Positions 17,504 through 26,054 of a stretch of 55,322 nt of DNA are shown here, one piece after another. The notes below the pieces were generated by a model. It made no database searches and was not told where the DNA came from. It saw nothing but the letters and a program-made list of their open reading frames with translations. The stretch is from NCBI GenBank assembly GCA_021797675.1, contig JAJZZH010000120.1, positions 1 to 55,322 of the forward strand, read 5' to 3'. The position numbers and the translations under genes were made by a program. The number at the start of each line of letters is the position of its first letter. Positions within the stretch are counted from its first letter, which is position 1. This DNA comes from Bacillota bacterium (GTDB lineage: Bacteria > Bacillota > Sulfobacillia > Sulfobacillales > Sulfobacillaceae).

Positions 17504-17863
17504 CTAATTTGTTGAACTGAGAGATCCTGATCGTCTATGTACGAAAGTTATTTCATCCGTCAGCAATTCGCAATTTACGTCGTTGACCAACTTCATCGCT
17601 GTGGAGGTTTTTCCCGCCCTGCGTTCACCAAGGATTAGTAATCCGTTGCCAGAGGGTTCTTGCGCTTGCGGAATGCAACCCGACAAAACCATCAACCAGT
17701 GGGGGCACACAAAGCGGGGGAAGCGGCGGGTCCCTGAATGCCCCGGCCTAATTGCCGTCTCGCCGAACACTTGCACCGTCACGCATGGCGTCGACGTCTT
17801 GACGCCGGAACAAGAATCGCGACCAGGTTTTAACCGGTGAACCACCATCGGCGTTACCTTCAC
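17504..17863 (-). pseudogene. Fragment of an HPr-kinase-like ATPase
   Basis: The last third of this frame carries a recognisable Walker A and following strand of the HprK-like kinase fold (GNGLLILGERRAGKTSTAM, then CELLTDEITFV), as in the HPr kinase-like proteins of lasso-peptide and PqqD-type clusters. The frame ends 12 residues after the acidic LTDE strand, so most of the catalytic domain is missing. The upstream part does not give a convincing N terminus or SD. A truncated remnant is the best reading; none of its usual partners is nearby. Confidence 0.5.
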
Positions 17864-17959
17864 GTGGAACCCGTTTGGTTACTGATTTACCGCGTTGACC
17901 ATGCCCAGCACGAATTGATTTAGTTACGCACCGGCACCCATGCAGATATTATCGAGGAA

Positions 17960-18370
17960 TAATGTCCAGCTCACCACGACCACGGGCACTGTCGTACCTC
18001 ATGACACCGTCGCCAGCATCCCGGGAAACTCTACGCCGGCATGGCCGTGCAAACCCCGCAGGCCGCGCTCTGGTTCGGCCACCTCGCGCTCCCGTTTCCG
18101 ATCGCCAACCGCGCCATGCAGACCCGTTATCGCTTGCGTCACTGCCGCCGGTATCGCAAGACACGGCCACGGCCCAAGCGCTTTGCCCATCGCACGCGAT
18201 GCAAAGTGCCTCCCAACATTCGCGGCAGCCGCAATCTCGAATGGCGTGTTCTCGAGGATCTCGCAAAGATTTACCCGATTGCGCATGTGGCCTATGAAGT
18301 CGTCTTCCGCCAAGGCCCTTCGGGGCTTTGGCGGCTTTGTGAGCGTACATTTCACCGCCAATCTGTGGCA
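17960..18370 (+). pseudogene. Remnant of an IscB/IsrB-like (RRXRR) RNA-guided nuclease
   Basis: From about 18020 the frame reads HPGKLYAGMAVQTPQAALW, matching the RuvC-I region of RRXRR/IscB-type proteins (normally DPGK...G). It continues with an arginine-rich bridge-like stretch (RRYRKTRPRPKRFAHR) and CKVPPNIRGSRNLEWRVLED then AKIYPIAHVAYEVV. The catalytic aspartate of RuvC-I is replaced by histidine (codon CAT). An earlier piece (LTTTTGTVVPHD) is in another frame and a TGA lies between them. Everything after the first third (HNH, RuvC-II/III) is missing. The N-terminal PLMP part is not recognisable. Assignment rests on my recall of the family pattern. Confidence 0.6.
18307..18361 (+). other. 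Two mutually exclusive hairpins
   Basis: CCGCCAAGGCCC (18307-18318) pairs with GGGCTTTGGCGG (18323-18334), twelve pairs including one G-T, closed by a TTCG tetraloop. The same TTGGCGG (18328-18334) can instead pair with a second CCGCCAA at 18355-18361. The structure lies at the 3' end of the IscB-like remnant, and TCAA occurs just after at 18374-18377. Confidence 0.6.
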
Positions 18371-18470
18371 TAATCAAGCAAGCCCGTCGCCACGTTAAAT
18401 TTCCGCTGACGGCGGATCTTTTCTAGTTCTTGCCACGTTGATCCGCCGGGGATCCGGGAGGTGAGCCGCC

Positions 18471-19004
18471 ATCCAGCTCCGCTTCGCCCAGGTCGACGAT
18501 CCCGTCTGGCCGCGGGCCGTTTTCGATCCTGACCAACACTATCGCTATTGGTGGGCACGGCGCTGGGATCCCACGCTGCCGGTGCTCAATTTTCTGATGC
18601 TCAATCCCAGCACCGCCGATGCCGAACGCAGTGATCCCACGGTAACGCGCTGTGTGCACTATGCCCAAGCCTGGGGGTTCGGGGCGCTGATCGTCACCAA
18701 TCTGTTCGCCCATCGATCCACCGATCCCCGGGCGTTAAAGGTCGTTGACGATCCCGTGGGGCCGGACAACGATGCCTGGATTCTGCGCGCCGCCCAGAGC
18801 GTGCACCGTGTTGTCGTGGCCTGGGGCGTCCACGGCACGCTCCTCGACCGCGATACGCACGTCTTGGCGTTGTTGGCAGATTGCCCGCTTTACCGGTTGG
18901 GCCAATCCCGAGCCGGCCATCCCCGGCATCCGTTGTATCTTCCGCGCAATGCTCAGCTCGAACGATTGCCTCACGACATGATTGTTCCGAAGCGGCCATC
19001 GTAA
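18471..19004 (+). CDS. DUF1643 family protein
   Basis: The core matches DUF1643: LMLNPSTADAERSDPTVTRC, then GFGALIVTNLFAHRSTDP and VGPDNDAWI. Members are small and often found in mobile or phage contexts; no activity is established. Family-like residues (HYRYWWARRWDP) extend upstream of the first standard start (GTG at 18582), back to about 18471. There a GGGAGG (18456-18461) stands 9 bases before an ATC codon, directly after a TGA. Either an ATC codon initiates, or the gene has lost its proper start and uses GTG 18582 (140 residues). Confidence 0.72.
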   Translation: MQLRFAQVDDPVWPRAVFDPDQHYRYWWARRWDPTLPVLNFLMLNPSTADAERSDPTVTRCVHYAQAWGFGALIVTNLFAHRSTDPRALKVVDDPVGPDNDAWILRAAQSVHRVVVAWGVHGTLLDRDTHVLALLADCPLYRLGQSRAGHPRHPLYLPRNAQLERLPHDMIVPKRPS

Positions 19005-19106
19005 TTGTCCATTGAGGAGAGGTGGCGCCCGCGCTGCGCGCCTTGGAGCAGAAATGTTTAACAGACCGATCATACTTTGGTTGCCTTAAAAAAGGAGGGG
19101 GGGAAT

Positions 19107-19349
19107 GTGCAAGCCATCATCCAGCTTGCGCTGACCGATGCCAACACCGAACGCTATGCCGTGCGTCGCGAAGCCATCGCGGGACTTGCGCAACCCGATA
19201 TCGCCTTCTTCCAAATGGTATCGTTGCGTGCCGAGAACCTGGAAGGCCCCGGAAACTCGGTGGAGTTTCACTGCGCAGTGCGGGCGGCATTCCCGACCAC
19301 GGAAGTCGAAGCCATGGCGTTCTTCAGCGTGTGCATCCTATTTGCTTAA
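19107..19349 (+). CDS. Small hypothetical protein
   Basis: An 80-residue product not recognised. The GTG start at 19107 has a strong AAGGAGG 8 bases upstream. The sequence appears to be real protein (ITDANTERY-like start, then a beta-rich second half ending in hydrophobic FFSVCILFA). It follows the DUF1643 gene by about 100 bases on the same strand. A longer C terminus may have been lost, since the frame stops abruptly in a hydrophobic stretch. Confidence 0.5.
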   Translation: MQAIIQLALTDANTERYAVRREAIAGLAQPDIAFFQMVSLRAENLEGPGNSVEFHCAVRAAFPTTEVEAMAFFSVCILFA

Positions 19350-19466
19350 AAGCGCCGAACACCTCTTAAGTAAACTCCTTCAGCGTGGAAAGCTCTTCAT
19401 CTGTCAAAACGAATCGTGCAAACCGTGGAGCGCGATTCCACAAATTTAAGCTGCACCCCCGTCCTG

Positions 19467-20015
19467 CTACCCGTCGACCGCAAATAGCGGCAACTTGCTG
19501 CGTTGCCACAACAGGAGCGCCCAAAGCATCCCCAAGACGCCAAAGCAGACGATCACGGCGATACCCAGGCGAGCCAGCCAAGCCACCCCGGTGATGGCGC
19601 TAACCCAGGGAATCCATCGGCCTGGCCAAAACTTAAAACAGTGATATTCCTTGGCAGCCATAACCGCACTTGCCGCCAGAACGCCGCCCCAAAGGAAAAG
19701 CGGCAGGCTGAAAGCCCATCCCATCAGTCCAACCCAGGCTAGGCCGCGCACCGTCCATCGCCAGGAAGGCATCCAGACCAAAAAAGTCCAAGCCGCCACC
19801 AGATTCGCCAGCGTGCCTCCCGCGGCCGCCGCCTCGGCCAAGCCGCGACTGGAGATCACCATAGCCGCAGTCAAGGCGAGCAGCGATCCCGACAAGGTCC
19901 ACAGGCTCGTCCGGTAGACGACGTCGCGCGCCGCCGGATAGGGCGGCACCGAAGCGCCTGCCGGAGGCGTCAGATGTTCGATCAATCGCTGGCGGCTTAT
20001 CGTCTTGCGACCCAT
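19467..20015 (-). CDS. Integral membrane protein, possibly DUF2301 family
   Basis: A 182-residue protein with about five hydrophobic segments between residues 40 and 175. The motif AAKEYHCFKFWPGRWIPW resembles the conserved KExxCF stretch of DUF2301 membrane proteins; this is tentative. The ATG at 20015 has a GGAGGAGGAGAAGG run immediately upstream, lying inside the 3' end of dnaE, so the two genes overlap by 19 bases and are probably translated from one message. Function unknown. Confidence 0.65.
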   Translation of the reverse strand: MGRKTISRQRLIEHLTPPAGASVPPYPAARDVVYRTSLWTLSGSLLALTAAMVISSRGLAEAAAAGGTLANLVAAWTFLVWMPSWRWTVRGLAWVGLMGWAFSLPLFLWGGVLAASAVMAAKEYHCFKFWPGRWIPWVSAITGVAWLARLGIAVIVCFGVLGMLWALLLWQRSKLPLFAVDG

Positions 20016-22792
20016 TCCTTCTCCTCCTCCACACCACATATTACACGGCCGACTTGGTCCAGCCCCCTAAGCTCAGCCAACGCGCGATAATGCGCCGATG
20101 CGGTGCCCAACCGCCGCCCACGGCCGCGTCCGACCACCAGGATGACAGCGACGCCGCCGGGGTGTCGCCTCATCCAAGCCCTAAGCTGTCCCTCCACCCT
20201 ATCCCCGGCCGCCCGGCGCGGGTCGGACTCCACGTAAATGGGCCCGAGCGGCTGCGGCCACGACAAGCCGAAGGCGGCGAGACAATCAATCCGGCGCGGG
20301 CCAGCGCTGGCCTGATGGCTGGGCGTGAACCACGTCATCTGCGCCCCCCCGGTCGATTCTCCAATTTCACGAAACACCCCGGCCGTGTGCAGAGCGCTCT
20401 CTGTCCGCGCATCGATTCGTCGCCCTATCCGTTGGTAGTAGTCTGGATAGCCGGTGAACGCCCCTCCGTGCTCACGCTCGTCGACGATCTGGCGCGCGAT
20501 TTCACTGTTGACACCCCGGATCATTCCCAGACCGGCCCAAATCGATCCCTGCTCCCCCGGTTCGCCATCGTCCGCATCGGCTTCGAAGCCGACCCCGCTA
20601 TGATTGATTTCCGGCGGCCAGAGAGGAATCCCCGCAGCGACCGCCTGCCGCATCGCATGAATCAGCCGATCGCCCGCCGCGCCCATCAGCGAACTGAGTT
20701 CCGCCGCCCAGAAAGTGAGCGGCCAATGTGCCTTGAGATATGCCAGATAATAGGCCAAGAGGCCATAGGCGGCAGCATGCGATTTGTTAAACCCATAATC
20801 CCCAAACGCGTGGATCTGCTCCACCCAGGCCCTGGCTTGCGCGGGCTCCATCGCCCTGGCGGTTAAACGCTCCCGGAAGGCGTGCTCCGCGCGGTCCATT
20901 AAGGCGTGATCCTTCTTGCTGATGGCCCGCCGGAACTGATCGGCCTCGGCCCACGAATAACCGGCCAACGTCCGCACGATGGCCATCAGCTGCTCTTGGT
21001 ACACCATGACCCCATACGTTTCCGCCAAGATGGCCGACACGGGGTCGTCGCTCGCTGCGGGTGGGTTTTCCCGCTGCTTCAGGTACCGGGGAATGGCGTC
21101 CATCGGCCCCGGGCGATAAAGGGCAACCACCGCCATGACTTCACGCAAATGGCGCGGCCGCATCTCGCGCAACAGCCGCCTAACCCCGTCACCATCCAAT
21201 TGGAACACGCCATCGGTGTCGCCGCGGCCCAACAACTGCAACGTCTCGGCATCATCCGGTGGCACCGACACAATGTCGACGCTTAGGTGACGGCGCCGCA
21301 ACCGCTTCTCGATGGTTTCCACGACCCCTAGCGTTCTGAGGCCCAGCACATCGAGTTTGACCAATCCCAGCCGTTCGACGGATTCCATTTCCATCTGGGT
21401 GATCAGTGCATCGCCGTCCCGACCGGCCGGCACCCAGTCAGCCACCTGTCCGGGAACAATAACGACGCCCGCTGCATGCGTGGAAGGATGGCGGGGCAGC
21501 CCTTCCAGGCGTTCAGCCAGGTCAATCCAGTCGCCATCGGGATCAAATGGGGCCAACAATGGCTCCACGCGGACGCGTTGTTCGGCCAGAGTCTTACCCG
21601 GATCGACCTCAATCGCGCGCATCGCTTGCTGCACGATTTCTGGCGGAATGCCCTTCACCCGTCCGACATCCCGCAAGACCGCCCGGGCCGCTAAGGTTCC
21701 ATAGCTACCGATCTGCGCTACCCGCTGGCTGCCCCAGTGTTGGCGCAAATGGGCCAGGACATCGCCTCGCCGGGTAAAGTCCACATCGAGATCGATATCG
21801 GGCAGGCCCCCCCGTTCAGGATTGAGAAATCGCTCAAAGATGAGTCCATAGGCCAGTGGATCGACGGCGGTGATGCCCATCCCATAGGCTACAATGGACC
21901 CCGCCGCGGAACCGCGACCAGGCCCAATGGGAATTCCCTGCGCGCGGGCCCAGGCCGCAAGTTCCCCCACCAGCAGGAAATACCCTTGAAAACCCAATTG
22001 GCGGATTACCGCCAATTCATGTTCCAGCCGCGCCTGCGCCTCGGCCCTGTGCGGCGGGGGATATCGCCGTCCGATACCATCCTCGCTCCAACGGCGCAAG
22101 CGTTGAAACTCGTCCTCAAGGCTCGTGCCGATCTGCGGAATACGATAGCCGGGGGCAGGGAATACCCTGGGAGCATGCGCCAATGGCCATTCAGCCAGGC
22201 CCACAAATTGTTGCTGCCATTCCTCCCGCGACGGCAGTCCCCGCGCGTCTGCCTCAGGCGCATAATCCCCTATCCGCACCAGGGTGTGATACGCTGTCCG
22301 ATCGTCGGCAGTCAAAAACCGTACCGGCCAGTAGGGCACGGTCCACCGGGTACGCGGCGCGCAGCCGGGAGCCACCGCCTCGACCACCCGGCCAAATTTC
22401 TGTTCATAGTCCCAACCGGCGAGCGGTGCCTGCGCCTCGGGGGGCAACAACAACAAGAGATCGCGACTGGCCAGATCGTCCAGCGCCGGCGCGGCGCCAA
22501 CCTCCAGCATGGCACGGCACAACTGGCGATATCCCTGGGGATTCAAGGCATACAGCAACACCGCCACCCGCACCCCGGACCGAGCAACGACCGGCAACGT
22601 CACCCCCAGCCATGGTTCCAGGCCCAACCGGCGTGCAGCCCGGTCGAATCGTTCTACCCCCGCCATGGTTTGAAAGTCCGCTAATCCTACGTGCCGAAAT
22701 CCCTGCTCGGCAAGCCGCTCCAGGCCGCGTTCAATGGGCCACATTGAGCGCAACAGCGAATAGCCGGAGAAAATCGTCAAAAGCGGCCACAT
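19997..22792 (-). CDS. dnaE: DNA polymerase III alpha subunit, DnaE type, with degenerate PHP domain
   Basis: A C-family replicative polymerase. The catalytic aspartates are present in PDIDLDVDF (residues 331-339) and in LVKLDVLGLRTL; the palm/fingers motifs GPGRGSAAGSIVAY and FGDYGFNKSHAAAYG are intact. At 931 residues it is shorter than most (about 1100). The N-terminal PHP domain aligns with Bacillus DnaE (which begins HLQVHSGYSLL) but reads LLTIFSGYSLL, and ADFQTM replaces TDDHVM, so the metal ligands are gone. In Bacillota, DnaE acts beside PolC. It begins 2 bases after typA and has a weak SD, implying coupling. Confidence 0.9.
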   Translation of the reverse strand: MWPLLTIFSGYSLLRSMWPIERGLERLAEQGFRHVGLADFQTMAGVERFDRAARRLGLEPWLGVTLPVVARSGVRVAVLLYALNPQGYRQLCRAMLEVGAAPALDDLASRDLLLLLPPEAQAPLAGWDYEQKFGRVVEAVAPGCAPRTRWTVPYWPVRFLTADDRTAYHTLVRIGDYAPEADARGLPSREEWQQQFVGLAEWPLAHAPRVFPAPGYRIPQIGTSLEDEFQRLRRWSEDGIGRRYPPPHRAEAQARLEHELAVIRQLGFQGYFLLVGELAAWARAQGIPIGPGRGSAAGSIVAYGMGITAVDPLAYGLIFERFLNPERGGLPDIDLDVDFTRRGDVLAHLRQHWGSQRVAQIGSYGTLAARAVLRDVGRVKGIPPEIVQQAMRAIEVDPGKTLAEQRVRVEPLLAPFDPDGDWIDLAERLEGLPRHPSTHAAGVVIVPGQVADWVPAGRDGDALITQMEMESVERLGLVKLDVLGLRTLGVVETIEKRLRRRHLSVDIVSVPPDDAETLQLLGRGDTDGVFQLDGDGVRRLLREMRPRHLREVMAVVALYRPGPMDAIPRYLKQRENPPAASDDPVSAILAETYGVMVYQEQLMAIVRTLAGYSWAEADQFRRAISKKDHALMDRAEHAFRERLTARAMEPAQARAWVEQIHAFGDYGFNKSHAAAYGLLAYYLAYLKAHWPLTFWAAELSSLMGAAGDRLIHAMRQAVAAGIPLWPPEINHSGVGFEADADDGEPGEQGSIWAGLGMIRGVNSEIARQIVDEREHGGAFTGYPDYYQRIGRRIDARTESALHTAGVFREIGESTGGAQMTWFTPSHQASAGPRRIDCLAAFGLSWPQPLGPIYVESDPRRAAGDRVEGQLRAWMRRHPGGVAVILVVGRGRGRRLGTASAHYRALAELRGLDQVGRVICGVEEEKEWVARR

Positions 22793-22794
22793 GA

Positions 22795-24633
22795 CTACAC
22801 CGGGCGGCCGAGCTTGGCTTGGCGTTTACGGATGGTGCGATCAAGCGTGGCCTTGCGTAATCGCACGTGATTCGGTGTAATTTCCACCAATTCGTCACCC
22901 TTGACGTACTCCAGCGCTTGGTCCAGCGTCAATACCCGGGGCGGGGTGAGTCGAACGCCCTCCTCGGCATTCGACGAGCGCATATTGGTGACGTGTTTGC
23001 GCTTACAGATGTTGAGCTCCAAATCGACGGGCCGACTGTTTTCGCCCACCACCATCCCCACGTACACCGGCGTGCCGGGTCCAATAAACAGTACCCCGCG
23101 CTCTTGGGCATTGTCGAGTGCGTACGACGTCGCGATCCCAGTTTCCATCGCCACCAGCGCCCCGCGGGGCATTTCTTCGATTTCTCCCAGAAAGCTCGAA
23201 TAGCCCTCAAAGAGATGGTTCATCACCCCGTAGCCGCGCGTCTGATTAACAAATGCGGAGCGGAATCCCAGCAGACCACGCGCGGCAATGACGAATTCCA
23301 TATGAGTGTGGCCAGGTCCAGCAGCTCCCATGGCTTGCATTTCTGCCTTGCGCGGGCCCAAAAGTTCCATGACCGGCCCCACGCTTTCGTCGGGAACATC
23401 CAAATAGAGCCGCTCCATCGGCTCCATCCGCCGTTCTGGCGTATCGTGAAAAATGACTTCCGGCTTGGACACCTCCATCTCATATCCTTCGCGCCGCATT
23501 TGTTCCAGAAGAATGCCGAGATGGAGCTCACCACGACCGGATACGCGAAACACGTCGGCGTCCTCCGTGGTTTCCACGCGCAGAGCCACGTTCCGTTCGG
23601 CTTCGCGAAAGAGTCGGTCGCGCAATTGCCGGGACGTTACAAACTGACCATCCTGGCCGGCAAAGGGGCTCGTATTGACTCCAAGCAAGATGGTCAGCGT
23701 AGGCTCGTCAACCACTATCGGCGGCAGCGGGGACGGGTTCTCGGCATCGGTCACCGTCTCGCCGATGGTCACGCCGCCTAATCCGGCTAAGGTCACGATG
23801 TCGCCCACGGCGGCGCGCTCCAGTTCCACCCGTTTAAGTCCCATGCGGCCAAAAATCTTCGTAATCCGGTTACGCGTCACCGATCCGTCGTGCGCCACCA
23901 CCGCCACCGTCTGATTCGCCTGCAGACGACCCTGGCGCACGCGACCAATCGCCATCCTTCCCAGATAGTCATCATGGTCGAGGGTGGTGACAAGACATTG
24001 CAGGGGGGCATCGGCATCGCCGTGGGGAGTCGGGATGGCGTCAATAATCGTCTCAAACAAACAGCGCAGATCGTTCGACGTGCTCAAGGCCGCGGAATCA
24101 TAGGCCGCAATCCCCTGTTTGGCACTGCCGTAGACCACTGGGAAGTCCAGTTGCGCGTCGGTCGCCTCGAGGTCGATAAACAGCTCCAGCACCGAATCCA
24201 ACACCTCCACCGGACGCGCCCCCGCGCGGTCCAGCTTATTGAGCATCACCACCGGCTTGAGCCCCGACGCAAGAGCCTTTTTCAACACATAGCGAGTCTG
24301 GGGCATGGGCCCCTCGACCGCGTCGACCACGAGCAAGGCCCCATCCACCATCGATAAAATCCGCTCGACTTCACCCCCGAAATCCGCGTGTCCGGGCGTA
24401 TCGACGATATTAATGGTGACCCCTTGGTAGACGACTGCCGTCGTCTTGGACAAAATGGTAATACCCCGTTCGCGCTCCAGGTCGTTCGTGTCGAGCACAC
24501 GCTCAGCCACTTGCGCGGGCGCGCGAAAAATGCCGCTCTGCTTCAACATGGCGTCGACCAGCGTGGTCTTACCATGATCCACATGCGCGATGATGGCAAT
24601 GTTCCGTAAATCCTTTCGTTCGGCTACCGACAA
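22795..24633 (-). CDS. typA: Ribosome-associated translational GTPase TypA/BipA
   Basis: A 612-residue GTPase of the elongation-factor family that acts on the ribosome in 50S assembly and in stress or cold adaptation. G1 is [10 protein letters not shown]2 is RERGITI, G3 is [12 protein letters not shown] and G4 is NKLDR. The C-terminal BipA-specific domain ends [10 protein letters not shown]. The start is a TTG with GGAGG about 10 bases upstream. It is the gene before dnaE on the same strand and follows murD by 53 bases. Confidence 0.95.
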   Translation of the reverse strand: MSVAERKDLRNIAIIAHVDHGKTTLVDAMLKQSGIFRAPAQVAERVLDTNDLERERGITILSKTTAVVYQGVTINIVDTPGHADFGGEVERILSMVDGALLVVDAVEGPMPQTRYVLKKALASGLKPVVMLNKLDRAGARPVEVLDSVLELFIDLEATDAQLDFPVVYGSAKQGIAAYDSAALSTSNDLRCLFETIIDAIPTPHGDADAPLQCLVTTLDHDDYLGRMAIGRVRQGRLQANQTVAVVAHDGSVTRNRITKIFGRMGLKRVELERAAVGDIVTLAGLGGVTIGETVTDAENPSPLPPIVVDEPTLTILLGVNTSPFAGQDGQFVTSRQLRDRLFREAERNVALRVETTEDADVFRVSGRGELHLGILLEQMRREGYEMEVSKPEVIFHDTPERRMEPMERLYLDVPDESVGPVMELLGPRKAEMQAMGAAGPGHTHMEFVIAARGLLGFRSAFVNQTRGYGVMNHLFEGYSSFLGEIEEMPRGALVAMETGIATSYALDNAQERGVLFIGPGTPVYVGMVVGENSRPVDLELNICKRKHVTNMRSSNAEEGVRLTPPRVLTLDQALEYVKGDELVEITPNHVRLRKATLDRTIRKRQAKLGRPV

Positions 24634-24686
24634 AGAAATAAACCTCCAGGCTTGAACAACTTGGTTCCGGCACTAGCCTAACTGTA

Positions 24687-26054
24687 CTACAGCCGCCCCA
24701 CAATTTCTTGAAACCGGCGACCTCGTTCCTCAAAATTAGTAAACATGTCATAGCTGGCCGCGGCTGGTGACAAGAGCACGGTATCGCCAGGCCGAGCGGC
24801 GCGGTAGGCGAGTTCCACCGCCTGGTCAAAATCGCCCGCCAAGGTCACGCTACACCTGGCCTCCGCCTCGCGCAGCGCGCGGGCGATTTTTTCGGCCGTC
24901 TGTCCTACCAGCACCACGGCGCGCACGGGAGCGGCGGCAATCTTCCGTCCCAGCTCGGCATAGTCGAGATGTTTGTCGTAACCGCCGGCAATCAGCACGA
25001 TCGGCCCTGCGGTGGCGTCAAGGGCCGCCGACGTTCGGTCGGGCGCCGTGGCTATCGAATCGTTAATAAAGGTAACCCCCTCGACTTCCGCCACGCGCTC
25101 CAACCGGTGCGGCACTCCGGCAAAGGTGCGCGCCACGGCGGCGACGGCGCCGGATTCAGCCCCGGCCAATAGGCTGGCCGCCGTGGCAGCCAGCACATTA
25201 TGCAGATTATGGCGCCCTGGCAACCGCACGTCATCAACGCCCATGATGGCCACCGGGGTCGCCTCGGCAGGCTGCCACCAGATCTTTCCCGATGCGACAT
25301 AGGCGCCCGCCGACACCGGGTGATCCAGACTGAACAGATACCGGCGGCCACCGAATCCCCCAGCGGCATCGGAGACCGCTTGACTGTCGGCGGGCATAAC
25401 GACCCAATCTTGGACCACGTCCTGAAACTCAAGGATATGACGCTTGGCCGCGGCGTACGCGGCATAGGTGCCATGAATATCCAGGTGATTGGGAGACAAA
25501 TTCAGCCACACCGCTCCCCGTGGACTATGGCGGACCAGATCGAGCTGAAAGCTCGACAATTCCGTGACCGCCCACCCAGACGGCGACAGCCGATCGAGTT
25601 CGGGCAGCAATGAGCGTCCGATATTGCCGCCCACCACGGTGGCAATACCGCTCCTCCGAAGAATTTCGCCAATCAGGGTCGTCGTCGTGGTCTTCCCTGC
25701 AGATCCGGTGACGCCCAACACCGCCGCTGGCGACTGGCTCAAGAAGAGGTCGGTTTCACACGTTAGGGTAACGCCCTGCGCAGCCATTTGGCGCAATTGC
25801 GGAAGGTGCTTGATCATCCCGGGAGTGACGTAGGCAGTCTGCAGGCCCCTGGGTTCAACCAAACGGTCCAGATAATCGGCGCCCCCGAGAATCGTCAGGT
25901 CCTTTCCCCGCCATGCAGCGAGTTCCGCTTCCAGGACTCCCGGCGGGCGCCTATCCGCCACCACCACCCGCCTGCCCCGCGACAAAAAATAGGGCACCAA
26001 GGGGCGATTGTTCACCCCACAACCGATGATGGCAACCGACCCAGCCTGGGTCAT
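24687..26054 (-). CDS. murD: UDP-N-acetylmuramoyl-L-alanine--D-glutamate ligase
   Basis: Adds D-glutamate to UDP-MurNAc-L-Ala in the cytoplasmic phase of peptidoglycan synthesis. Mur ligase features: ATP loop VTGSAGKTTTTTL, TELSSFQLDLV, NLSPNHLDIHGT, and the C-terminal GVPHRLERVAEVEGVTFINDS. Length (455 residues) is normal. The ATG overlaps the aminotransferase stop by 4 bases (ATGA). The usual dcw cluster neighbours (murE, mraY, ftsW, murG) are absent, so this is either a relocated or a second copy. Confidence 0.92.
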   Translation of the reverse strand: MTQAGSVAIIGCGVNNRPLVPYFLSRGRRVVVADRRPPGVLEAELAAWRGKDLTILGGADYLDRLVEPRGLQTAYVTPGMIKHLPQLRQMAAQGVTLTCETDLFLSQSPAAVLGVTGSAGKTTTTTLIGEILRRSGIATVVGGNIGRSLLPELDRLSPSGWAVTELSSFQLDLVRHSPRGAVWLNLSPNHLDIHGTYAAYAAAKRHILEFQDVVQDWVVMPADSQAVSDAAGGFGGRRYLFSLDHPVSAGAYVASGKIWWQPAEATPVAIMGVDDVRLPGRHNLHNVLAATAASLLAGAESGAVAAVARTFAGVPHRLERVAEVEGVTFINDSIATAPDRTSAALDATAGPIVLIAGGYDKHLDYAELGRKIAAAPVRAVVLVGQTAEKIARALREAEARCSVTLAGDFDQAVELAYRAARPGDTVLLSPAAASYDMFTNFEERGRRFQEIVGRL

